Part shown: positions 1 to 5,984 of the stretch, one piece after another
Layout of the letters: every line of letters begins with the position of its first letter
How positions within the stretch are numbered: position 1 is the stretch's first letter
Assembly (NCBI GenBank): GCA_035630195.1
Contig: DASQLD010000078.1
Location: 1 to 12,138 of the forward strand
Source of the DNA: DASQDN01 sp035630195
GTDB lineage: Bacteria; Acidobacteriota; Terriglobia; Bryobacterales; Bryobacteraceae
DNA length: 12,138 nucleotides
Direction: 5' to 3'
Notes under the pieces: generated by a model
Told to the model about the DNA's origin: nothing
Databases searched by the model: none
The model's input: the letters and a program-made list of their open reading frames with translations, nothing else
Program-made: the position numbers and the translations under genes

Positions 1-248
1 GCCAATGTGCTCTTGTTCGGCGGGCGGTCTACACCCAGATGTTTCAACTTCCCCTCGATCGCCATCAGACCGTTGCAAATCTCCCGCAACGATTTGGCTT
101 GACCTAGATGGCAGAACAACATCGCCACAAACTGACTCCAGCAACCAAAACCGCGCGCGTGACGCTCGGCCTTATGCTCCTTCACTGCTCGCTGAAAGTC
201 CTGACGCGGGAACAACTGGAGAAGCTGGGAGAAAATGTTGCACTCGAT
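1..248 (-). pseudogene. IS4-family transposase, N-terminal fragment running off the left edge
   Basis: The minus strand has an open frame from 248 down to the window edge whose translation resembles the N-terminal DUF4372-like region of IS4-family transposases. It reads NIFSQLLQLFPRQDF near the start, then GCWSQFVAMLFCHLGQAKSL, then REICNGLMAIEG. Known members of this family begin with a similar IFSQLL..PR segment within about 10 residues of the initiator Met. Here a TGA (249-251) lies just five codons upstream of that segment and no ATG or GTG is in frame, so the start appears lost or displaced. The catalytic DDE domain would lie beyond base 1 and cannot be judged. Either this is the 5' end of a broken element, or it uses a non-standard start. 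The family call is from motif recognition only. Confidence 0.6.
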
Positions 249-266
249 TCAGGGGGGTAGTCTCCG

Positions 267-458
267 TTGGTTGAATTTGGTTTTTGCGAACTCAGATTCG
301 ACGTAGCAGAGCTACCGCCTCAAGCCGTAGTCCGAATTTGGACAGGTCTGGTCCGTCTGGCGTTCGCCAATCCGGTCAGCACGCAGGAGGAAGTGCGCGC
401 CACTCTGATCTCCATGGTGAAGGACGCCAGATCCAAGCTGGCCGCAGAAGCATTGTAG
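267..458 (+). CDS. Short hypothetical ORF (63 aa)
   Basis: This short frame begins with a TTG codon at 267 and ends in TAG at 456-458. The protein has a plausible amphipathic composition, including VVRIWTGLVRLAF followed by a charged C-terminus (TQEEVR...MVKDARSKLAAE), but I recognise no family. The only purine-rich stretch upstream is a G-run at 252-257, so the start is weak. It sits directly upstream of, and diverges from, the broken IS4 transposase, so it could be the tail of an older gene truncated by that element. Whether it is expressed is doubtful. Confidence 0.25.
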   Translation: MVEFGFCELRFDVAELPPQAVVRIWTGLVRLAFANPVSTQEEVRATLISMVKDARSKLAAEAL

Positions 459-467
459 GCGTCGGGC

Positions 468-499
468 ATCGCGATCGCGCCGACAATCGCGATCGCGCC
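468..499. repeat. 14-bp tandem direct repeat containing GCGATCGC
   Basis: ATCGCGATCGCGCC occurs at 468-481 and again at 486-499, separated by GACA (period 18). Each copy contains the palindrome GCGATCGC. The repeat lies just past the stop of the 63-aa ORF. Its function is unknown. Confidence 0.6.
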
Positions 500-665
500 T
501 CAGGGTTCTCAAACTGAGAGAGCATGAGCCGCCAATCGCATGAGGAAACCCGTATGACGCGGAGGTCCTCGCTAAAGGTGCAGTATTTACGGATCCTATT
601 TGACGTATAGTCGCCGCCCCCCTAAGTAACGAGGGCAGACATCGTGAACGCGAAGTTGGGCAGCG

Positions 666-890
666 TTACTCCGACGCTGTTTCATCCGGTTCGAGTCCGA
701 TTCGATCGCTGACCGCGTTCCGAAGTCGCTGGTTGCAGCCCAGGTACCGTTCCGTTGTTTGAACGCTGACATGCCCGAGTAAATATTGAATTTGATCCAG
801 TTCCCCACCTGCCTCGTGCCACAAACGAGCGCGAGTTCGGCGCAAATCGTGTGGTGCGACATTCGTTAAATCGCAACCACGGCGCGGCGG
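666..890 (-). pseudogene. Tyrosine recombinase (phage/XerD-type integrase), C-terminal catalytic fragment
   Basis: On the minus strand an open frame lies between a TAA at 893-891 and the TAA stop at 668-666. It encodes 74 residues that match the C-terminal catalytic core of tyrosine recombinases. Visible are VAPHDLRRTRARL (the HxxR box; fragment residues H14, R17), LLGHVSVQTTERYLG (LGH box with H40, nucleophile Y49) and a short basic tail ending DRIGLEPDE. These residues cleave and religate DNA through a phosphotyrosine bond. The N-terminal SAM-like domain and the first catalytic Arg are missing, and no start codon is in frame, so this is a remnant. The IS630 remnant begins about 50-80 bp on its upstream side, suggesting that rearrangement there removed the 5' part. 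The family is clear; the original host element is not. Confidence 0.82.
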
Positions 891-972
891 TTACTCATTT
901 CGCCATCCCGCGATACTACGAGGTTGTTCCGGCCCCCACTTTTCAGGAGATCGCCCGAGGGAACCGCTGGCG

Positions 973-1656
973 GTGACCGAGGACCAGAGGCGGGAACTCG
1001 AAGTGTTAGTTCGAAACGGCAACTCATCCCAGAAGATGGCGCTCCGCTGCAAGATTTTGTTGCTCGCGCATCAGGGTGTAGCCAATGCAGGTATTGCAGA
1101 CCAACTGAAGATCTCTCGTCCGACTGTGCTAGCGTTACGCGCCGCGTTTACGAAAGACGGACTCGCCGCCGTCACTGGAATTCGCAGGCGTAGGCGTTCC
1201 CCGAAGGTTTTAACGGGAGAGCTGGAGCAACGCATCCTGAACACGACTCTGCAGACGCGACCTGGGGACGGCAGCACTCACTGGAGTGTACGCACGCTTG
1301 CCGCTCACCTGCGGGTATCGAGATCAATCGTGCATCGGGTCTGGCAACGCCACGACGTGCAACCGCATCGAGTGGAACGTTTCAAGCTGTCCAACGATCC
1401 GCGGTTCGAAGAGAAGGTCCGCGATATTGTAGGCCTTTACCTGCGGAACGGTCCATTCACATCGTCGGAATCCGCAAACGAAGAAAAAGCAACGGATCTT
1501 GTCGACGACCTGATACGCGCGGAATTTGCGGAATTGGCTCGACAGCGTCTCCTGACGAGAAGCGATAACTCGGAGGATTCGGGAGATCGGGGTTCAGGCG
1601 CCAAAGATCACGAAAAACGAGGCTCCGACAAGCCGGAGCCCAATTCACCGGCTTGA
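973..1656 (+). pseudogene. IS630-family transposase reduced to its DNA-binding half, with an unrelated C-terminus
   Basis: Residues 1-157 resemble the N-terminal half of IS630/Tc1-like transposases. They contain a first helix-turn-helix at about 36-56 (AGIADQLKISRPTVLALRAAF), an Arg-rich linker (71-75), a second helix-turn-helix at about 104-127 (HWSVRTLAAHLRVSRSIVHR), and FKLSNDPRFEEKVRDIVGLYL. In intact transposases this last segment leads straight into the first catalytic Asp (VDEK-type motif). Here the similarity stops at LYL. The remaining 70 residues are polar and unrelated, and the ORF is far shorter than the usual 330-370 aa. GTG 973 is the only usable start, yet the codons before it (DRPREPLAV) also match the family N-terminus, so the true start seems lost. 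It may bind DNA but cannot transpose alone. A domesticated HTH protein is possible but less likely than a dead element. Confidence 0.72.
1621..1640 (-). terminator. Possible rho-independent terminator read on the minus strand
   Basis: GGCTCCG (1621-1627) and CGGAGCC (1634-1640) form a perfect 7-bp stem with a 6-nt loop. Read on the minus strand, the stem is followed by TCGTTTTTCG. It lies inside the last codons of the IS630-derived ORF, arguing that the 3' part of that ORF is not true coding sequence. No minus-strand gene obviously ends here. Confidence 0.35.
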
Positions 1657-1832
1657 CGCTCCGTCTCCGCGATGTGACCAGGGAAAAGCATAGATCGAGG
1701 TCAGTTTAAAGGAACTCGATCCCGACCTGTTGAGTTCTGAGGAATCGACGGTTTTACTTTAGTTTGTTAACCAAAAGAGCACGCCGCGAGTAGCTCGATG
1801 GCGACAGTTGTACGAAATGTGAGTTCAGACAA

Positions 1833-2027
1833 ATGTTAGCTAATGCGAACAACACGCCGGACATAGACGAACTAGCGGGAATGTTGACACGCGGGGAGTT
1901 TCCCGAGAACTACGACAATATCATCAGGAATATCTCAGACGAAGATCTTGAACGGCTTTGGGCAGCGTTTTATCGGATGCGACAACATGTGAACGAGGGC
2001 GCAAGCGACCCCGGACAAATCACATAA
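1833..2027 (+). CDS. Small hypothetical protein (64 aa)
   Basis: A complete ATG-to-TAA frame encoding an acidic, soluble-looking 64-residue protein. It contains DIDELAGMLTRGEFPENYD, then ISDEDLERLWAAFYRMRQHV, which would form one or two amphipathic helices. I do not recognise the family. No strong Shine-Dalgarno is visible upstream of 1833. The amino-acid composition (few Cys, no long low-complexity runs) looks more like a gene than noise. It stands alone between the IS630 remnant and a gene-free stretch. Confidence 0.42.
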   Translation: MLANANNTPDIDELAGMLTRGEFPENYDNIIRNISDEDLERLWAAFYRMRQHVNEGASDPGQIT

Positions 2028-2333
2028 CACCTGGAGACACCATACTTCTTTATGCAGGCTTCCCAGCCCTTCGTCTCTCCCGGAAGTAGTTATCAAAATC
2101 CACACGAAGAAGTAGTTATAAACGGCCCGCACAAACTTCTGGAATTTTTTTCAAGTTCGCTCGTGCCCAACACCCGATCCTCCTTGCGTTCGCATCGCAG
2201 CCCACCAAGCCTCTTAGGTACACACCCGGGTCGGGCCCCCCTTAAAATCTGTACAGCCCTCCGTCCGCGCGCTCCGCTGGGGCAAACGCGAGCTTGGCTG
2301 GTCCAGTTCCTAGTTTTTATTTAATACGGGAAA
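2028..2333. other. Gene-free interval
   Basis: No frame here looks like protein. The longest plus frame (2052-2324) is rich in Ser, Pro and Arg and has no recognisable motif. A C/G-run region at about 2226-2242 (cccgggtcgggcccccc) is the only notable composition feature. It separates the plus-strand gene at 1833-2027 from the 3' end of the minus-strand gene at 2334-2693. Confidence 0.4.
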
Positions 2334-2693
2334 TTACGCGCCAAAACTGCCCATCGTTGTCTCGCCACTCGGTGAGTCCTTCTGAAGTTTGGCCTTACGT
2401 TCTCTTAAGAGCCTCACCCAATGGTTGAAGACGACTTGTTTCTGGTCCTCATTCGCAGCAATTCGCCGAGCCAGGTCATTAAGGACGACTTCGGCGGCAT
2501 TGACTTCCTCTAAGCGAGCGAATGCATCCGCTAAGACCTGCTCATTCGAGAGGTCGACCCGAACAAGCTCCGATCTCACCACATCGCGCTTGGCAACCCA
2601 TTCGCGGTACTCACGGTAGAGTACATCTGTCTCATCCGTCATTTCCAAAAGATATCCTTTTGTATCCGAATGTTCCTGGGACGAAATCGGCAT
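2334..2693 (-). CDS. Hypothetical charged helical protein (119 aa)
   Basis: A minus-strand ORF with ATG at 2693-2691. The predicted protein is rich in Glu, Arg, Lys and Leu, with heptad-like spacing from about residue 20 to 100 (YREYREWVAKRDVVRSELV; LADAFARLEEVNAAEVVLND; FNHWVRLLRERKAKLQK), so a helical or coiled-coil fold is likely. There is no signal peptide and no membrane segment. I do not recognise the family. An alternative start is Met18 (ATG 2642-2640), preceded closely by a GGAA; neither start has a strong ribosome-binding site. It is the downstream member of a minus-strand run with the broken genes at 2756-3791, but a gap of about 60 bp and the decay of those genes make operon membership uncertain. 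Confidence 0.58.
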   Translation of the reverse strand: MPISSQEHSDTKGYLLEMTDETDVLYREYREWVAKRDVVRSELVRVDLSNEQVLADAFARLEEVNAAEVVLNDLARRIAANEDQKQVVFNHWVRLLRERKAKLQKDSPSGETTMGSFGA

Positions 2694-2755
2694 AAGCTGC
2701 CAATCCTATCATGCCGGTCGTTATTGAGGAGCGGCATGGTAAGCCGGAACCAAGG

Positions 2756-3234
2756 TTACACTTCGACGGAGCTTATCTCCCCACTACCCATGATCCGATC
2801 CCACGTGGTCATCTTCGCGTCATTTGCGTGTTGACGTGTCTCGGCGATCGTACAAAGCCCATACGCCATTACAGTGCCTTGAATACATCCGATTAGACGC
2901 AAGGCTTCCTGGAAGCCGCCGATCTGGCTCAACAGTGGGGTGATCTTCTCCTCCAGCACCCACAGACAGTGCGGATCTGCGCCTTGATGGTCTCGGTTTT
3001 CTCCGTTACGAGGTGGACCTCACGAAGCGCGTTCTCGATGTCTTCATGGGTCGCAAGCCGCTTGCCCTTTTCCTCCCCATAACCCTTGTCTTGCGCCTGC
3101 CGCGTCAGCTCGGCCCGCATCATAGAAGCGGCAGTTACTTCGGCAATCTTCTGAATAAACGGCTTCCCAAAAACAGCGGCAAGCACGTTCGCCCCGGCAA
3201 GTCCGGTGAATGCCATCCATCCCCAATCGATCAT
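2756..3234 (-). pseudogene. Frameshifted hypothetical gene with an N-terminal hydrophobic segment
   Basis: Two minus-strand frames read as one protein if joined. The first (ATG 3234) runs MIDWGWMAFTGLAGANVLAA (hydrophobic, probably a membrane or signal segment) and then a charged helical part ending KTETIKAQI. At about 2965 sense continues in another frame as LWVLEEKITPLLSQIGG and FQEALRLIGCIQG, ending at 2756. The change corresponds to one missing base (or a -1 slip); no obvious slippery heptamer is present. The joined product would be about 159 aa. Its ATG overlaps the stop of the frame upstream (ATGA at 3234-3231), the pattern of translational coupling. I cannot name the family. It could be a true pseudogene or a base-calling error. 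Confidence 0.5.
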
Positions 3235-3428
3235 TCAGCCTCCAGGTCAAATATGACCTCAGGAAAACGGGCGCGACTGCGCTGTGTTGTTGTGCAATCT
3301 TTGCGATTTCGATCCCAATCGCCGCACAGACCATTACCAAGGCTGTTGTCTCCGAAAAGATCCGCCGGGTGGAGGACGGCGTGGACGAGTTCAGGAATTA
3401 CCTGGAACGTCGTGGTGACAACGCCAGA
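3231..3428 (-). pseudogene. Remains of a small membrane-protein gene coupled to the gene after it
   Basis: The frame that stops at 3233-3231 ends FPEVIFDLEAE and overlaps the next ATG by four bases, as expected for a real upstream cistron. Upstream, that same frame reads FQVIPELVHAVLHPADLF, then turns into Cys/Arg/Thr-rich nonsense. Over just that stretch, a second frame reads ALVMVCAAIGIEIAKIAQQH, a good transmembrane helix. Joining the three pieces (one inserted base near 3345, one missing base near 3275) gives a short single-pass membrane protein. This reconstruction is inference; no start codon is fixed. Confidence 0.3.
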
Positions 3429-3614
3429 AACGCTGGAGCCATCAGCACGCCATAGCTGGTCTAAATCAATGTTCCGGTCGGGAGTAAATCGCTCGCTGAC
3501 TCCTCTTTCGAGATCGGTCAACCAGAGATCAGATTGCTGTGAATCTTCGCCAATCTGGACGGCCAAATGCTTCCCTTCTGGCGACAAGGCCAGTCTGATA
3601 TATAGCCCATCGGT
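3429..3614 (-). pseudogene. PD40 / WD40-like beta-propeller (TolB-type) fragment
   Basis: The minus-strand frame reads YIRLALSPEGKHLAVQIGED, then QSDLWLTDLERGVSERFT, then LDQLWRADGSSV. This is the repeat signature of PD40 propeller blades (xLSPDGKxxAV...DIWLxDLxRG...xFT...xWxPDGS) found at the C-terminus of many acidobacterial Ser/Thr kinases and winged-helix regulators, and in TolB. Only about one and a half blades remain of the usual six to seven. The frame opens immediately after an in-frame TGA (3617-3615) that ends the small membrane ORF, and it fades after residue DGSSV into the next remnant. It is therefore a truncated domain, not a working protein. Confidence 0.62.
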
Positions 3615-3791
3615 TCATAGGCTCCCCCTGCCGATAAGATCAACCTCACACCATACCGTGATGCCTGTAAGTGCGAGCGCGATTATCGTTACGATAAGCG
3701 CGTAATATATTGCCTGCCTTGTCTGGGCATTACCCTTACCGACGCTCTCGCGCGTCGGTAAGGAATGCCGTGCTTCAATAGTTGCATTCAT
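3615..3791 (-). CDS. Small single-pass membrane protein (58 aa), unknown role
   Basis: I chose ATG 3791-3789 because GGGAGAG lies a few bases upstream; a TTG six codons earlier also exists. The protein has a polar N-terminus of about 30 residues and then one clear transmembrane helix, AIYYALIVTIIALALTGITVW, followed by a short tail. I do not recognise a family. Its stop (TGA 3617-3615) is followed in the same frame by the PD40 fragment, so this could be the membrane-anchor part of a larger protein interrupted by a nonsense codon or a deletion junction. Confidence 0.42.
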   Translation of the reverse strand: MNATIEARHSLPTRESVGKGNAQTRQAIYYALIVTIIALALTGITVWCEVDLIGRGSL

Positions 3792-3926
3792 TCGCTTGCT
3801 CTCTCCCAAATCGGGGCTTAAAGCACCGCTTGGCCCGCGCTCGCCCCAATGCTCATGAGAGGCTTATCGGCGCGTGAGTTCAAATCTTGAAACAAAAAAC
3901 GCCCGCGCGCCAATCCATGAGCGTTC

Positions 3927-4094
3927 TCATCGCTTCCCTGCCCTTCGCCGGTCGAAGCTCATGTTCGGCCAAATCATTGCGGCCGGGAGCTCCAAGCCTT
4001 GATACTCTGACCACTCCTTCTCCGGGGTGAGCTTGTGATAACTGTCGGCTCCTTCTCTGTGATCCCACCAGGATTCGAACCTACAACCCTTCGG
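3927..4094 (-). pseudogene. Possible coding remnant next to the tRNA scar
   Basis: Between TAA 4097-4095 and TGA 3929-3927 one minus frame gives a protein-like sequence: WWDHREGADSYHKLTPEKEW, then SEYQGLELPAAMIWPNMSF. It has no start codon and passes directly out of the tRNA-like sequence, so if real it is the C-terminal tail of a gene cut at that junction. I recognise no family, and chance is a fair alternative. Confidence 0.22.
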
Positions 4095-4107
4095 TTAACA
4101 CCAAGGG
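4061..4107 (-). other. tRNA-derived fragment (tRNA-Asn-like 3' half)
   Basis: Read on the minus strand, TGTTAACCGAAGG followed by GTTGTAGGTTCGAATCC matches the anticodon loop (GUU, Asn), variable region and T-arm of bacterial tRNA-Asn. The anticodon loop lacks the usual C before TGTTAA, the T-stem pairs imperfectly (GTAGG/CCTGG), there is no D-arm or 5' acceptor strand, and the 3' end reads GGGATCACA rather than a matching acceptor. It is not a functional tRNA. Confidence 0.5.
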
Positions 4108-4146
4108 TAGGATGCGTCAGTGGTTCGAGCCCCGTCGCACCCTCCA
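4095..4146 (+). other. tRNA-derived fragment (3' half ending in CCA)
   Basis: On the plus strand, GTGGTTCGAGCCCCGTCGCACC followed by CTCCA has the GTTCGAGCC T-loop and a 3' acceptor-like end with encoded CCA at 4144-4146. The 5' partner of the acceptor (GGGTGC-type) and the D-arm are absent upstream. It shares its first bases with the oppositely oriented Asn-like half, so the two halves meet at an anticodon-stem palindrome (ACCCTT...AAGGGT, 4086-4108). The isoacceptor cannot be named with confidence. Confidence 0.45.
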
Positions 4147-4265
4147 TGAAATCGATAACTTACCGAATCGAAAGCCGGCAGAAGCAGCGGAAACCGAGGT
4201 TGAAACGAGGTTAGCTAACCGAACTCGCTGAACCAGCAAGGCCGAATGACAGCTACGCAATGATT

Positions 4266-4292
4266 GGGTCCGGCCGCCAAAGGACCGGACCC
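4266..4292 (-). terminator. Stem-loop terminator after ssb
   Basis: GGGTCCGG (4266-4273) and CCGGACCC (4285-4292) form a perfect 8-bp GC-rich stem with an 11-nt loop, starting 9 nt after the ssb stop in the direction of transcription. The downstream strand (AATCATTG) is only modestly T-rich, so termination may be weak, but position and stem strength fit. Confidence 0.6.
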
Positions 4293-4301
4293 GAAGGTCA
4301 T

Positions 4302-4673
4302 TCAGGCATTGCCCGCGTCAGGCTCGCCTTCGGCTTCAGCGCGGCGTTCCGTGCGGTCTAGCTTGCCGATAGTGTCAGCGCGAACTTCGACGATGCGGTG
4401 CTTCGCGCCATCGCGTTCATACTCGCGCGTGCGCACGGCGCCCTGCACCATCACATACGAGCCTTTGGTCAGCATCCGCGTGAACTCAGCCTGCTTTCCG
4501 AAAGAAACAATACGGTGCCAGTCTGTTCTGCTCTGCCAGTTGCCGTCGGCGTCCTTCCAGGACTCTTTGGTTGCGACTGAGATCGTAACAACGAGCGTGC
4601 CGTTAATCGTGTAGTGAGCTTCGGCGTCATTGCCCGTGAAGCCGATGATCGTGAGCTGGTTCATGGTGTACAT
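4302..4673 (-). CDS. ssb: Single-stranded DNA-binding protein
   Basis: A bacterial SSB of 123 aa that coats single-stranded DNA in replication, repair or recombination. The OB-fold spans about residues 1-108. It opens MYTMNQLTIIGFTGNDAE, then shows LVVTISVATKESWKD, a WQSRTDWHRIVSFGKQAE block, YVMVQGAVRTREYERDG and RIVEVRADTIGKL. Aromatics W39, W46 and W52 fit ssDNA stacking positions. ATG 4673-4671 was chosen because AAGGAGAA sits 7 nt upstream; the longer frame to 4880 has no family similarity at its N-terminus. The tail after about residue 108 is very short and ends EGEPDAGNA. It lacks the acidic DDDIPF-type tip by which housekeeping SSBs recruit partner proteins. The gene stands alone, with its own apparent terminator. 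It is probably an accessory SSB. Confidence 0.93.
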   Translation of the reverse strand: MYTMNQLTIIGFTGNDAEAHYTINGTLVVTISVATKESWKDADGNWQSRTDWHRIVSFGKQAEFTRMLTKGSYVMVQGAVRTREYERDGAKHRIVEVRADTIGKLDRTERRAEAEGEPDAGNA

Positions 4674-5261
4674 GTAAGTTCTCCTTTTTCTGCTGCCCGT
4701 TTGCTCCGGGGGCAACCGAACAGCAAGCGGCCCCGCTCCCAATCGAAGACAGAGTGCTTTGTTGGCGGGACCGGCGTTCAGGTTTCTGTGTCGTTGAGAA
4801 ACCTGCTGGGGGAACCGACAAAGCAGAACGCAGGCGAGAGCCGGGCGCGTGGGTTCAAGCGCAGCAGGTGCCCTGGACAACCGGGCTGAAGATTGCGGAG
4901 AACGGCTGCACCATCGTCCTTAGCCACGTACTCGGCAAACGACTAAAACAAGCCATCTGTCACGCAGAACGGCTGCCACATCTGGCGCACCAAATGGTCG
5001 ACGCCGGCATCCCGTGGCGATGCGTCAATAACTGGCGCGATTCCCGTTTTTGCGTTGGATCGGGCACGAGGAAGATGGTACGGAGGCTTAGAATGAGGTG
5101 TGCCGATGTTCATGTCGCGCTGGATGAACGGCTAGCCGAATGACTCGACCGTCGATCCATTGCGACCCGCCGTTGGGCTGAAGTGCTCGTGCCGATACCG
5201 CAGGCGAAATACCAGCTGAAGCTGCCCCCACTTGCTCCTCTTAAACTGGAGCGACGGACTG
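4674..5261. other. Divergent intergenic region between ssb and the EEP gene
   Basis: It holds the ssb upstream region (ribosome-binding site at 4680-4688 on the minus strand) and about 500 bases with no recognisable gene. A plus-strand frame to the TGA at 5141-5143 has no family signature. After that TGA the same frame stays open into the EEP start and reads RWAEVLVPIPQAKYQLKLPP then LAPLKLERR, which looks protein-like. It may be the tail of a decayed gene. No convincing sigma-70 promoter stands out. Confidence 0.4.
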
Positions 5262-5984
5262 ATGGACACCGCCACAATCACACGAACGCTGAAGCTCGTT
5301 ACGTACAACATTCATTCGTACGTCGGTAGAGATGGACGGTGTGACACCAGCCGCATCCAGCGCATTCTAGATGAAGAGCAGCCGGACATCGCCGCCCTTC
5401 AGGAAGTCGAATGGAAACTCGATAGCCCGAATGCATTCCCGACTGTGGGATCGTACTGTCAGACCCGCTCGGCGGCAGTGGGGGCGTTTGGACTCGTTAC
5501 GCTCAGTCCGCTGCGTGTTCTCGACTGCGAGAAGTACGATCTGAGCTACGGGTCCGCACGCGAGCCCCGGTACTGTCTGCGGACGGACCTTGAAGTCGAA
5601 CCAGGCGCCGTGCTCCACGTCTTCAACTGCCATCTCGGGCTTGCTGTGCGCGAGCGTCGCTTTCAGCGGGACCGGATGCTCAGCGATGCAATTCTGCTGG
5701 CGAAGAACCTGCATCACCCTGTCGTGCTGATGGGCGACTTCAACGACAGCATTTGGCCGGTGGTCCACTCGAGTCTGCGACGCCATTTCAGCGATGCTTT
5801 TCGCGTTGCAGGAAAACGCTGGGGCCCCACGTTCCGCGCTGGCCCGCTTTCGCTGCGTCTCGACCGTATCTATGTCAGTCCGGGAATTCGCGTTCCGGAC
5901 TGCTGGGTTCGGAGCGACGCGCTGACCCGGGCGGCCTCGGATCATCTTCCTGTGCTCGCGACCGTTGAGATCGACTGGCGGTAA
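5262..5984 (+). CDS. Endonuclease/exonuclease/phosphatase (EEP) family hydrolase
   Basis: A 240-aa metal-dependent phosphodiesterase of the EEP (DNase I-like) fold; family members act on DNA, RNA, phosphoinositides or sphingolipids. All catalytic motifs are present. These are LKLVTYNIHSYVG (N16), IAALQEVEW (metal-binding E48), LHVFNCHLGL (H124), VVLMGDFNDS (D159, N161), RLDRIYVS (D201) and ASDHLPVLATVEI (D227, H228). There is no signal peptide or membrane helix. I chose ATG 5262 (GGAG about 10 nt upstream) over TTG 5232, which adds non-conserved residues. Its 3' end runs head-on into the PLD gene with a 110-bp overlap. EEP and two-HKD PLD genes are neighbours in other bacteria (for example ybhP and ybhO/clsB of E. 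coli), so a phospholipid role is more likely than DNA repair, but the substrate cannot be read from sequence. Confidence 0.86.
   Translation: MDTATITRTLKLVTYNIHSYVGRDGRCDTSRIQRILDEEQPDIAALQEVEWKLDSPNAFPTVGSYCQTRSAAVGAFGLVTLSPLRVLDCEKYDLSYGSAREPRYCLRTDLEVEPGAVLHVFNCHLGLAVRERRFQRDRMLSDAILLAKNLHHPVVLMGDFNDSIWPVVHSSLRRHFSDAFRVAGKRWGPTFRAGPLSLRLDRIYVSPGIRVPDCWVRSDALTRAASDHLPVLATVEIDWR

Noticed and set aside
596..862. 88-aa minus-strand frame as a novel gene
   Set aside because: The overlapping frame at 666-890 encodes clear tyrosine recombinase motifs; this frame is its shadow.
2052..2324. 90-aa plus-strand open frame
   Set aside because: Low-information composition, no ribosome-binding site and no recognisable motif.
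3013..3705. 230-aa plus-strand open frame
   Set aside because: Ser/Arg/Pro-rich shadow antisense to the PD40 fragment and the ATGA-coupled frames.
4674..4880. Extension of ssb to a 192-aa protein
   Set aside because: The added N-terminus has no SSB similarity and the AAGGAG ribosome-binding site fits the ATG at 4673.
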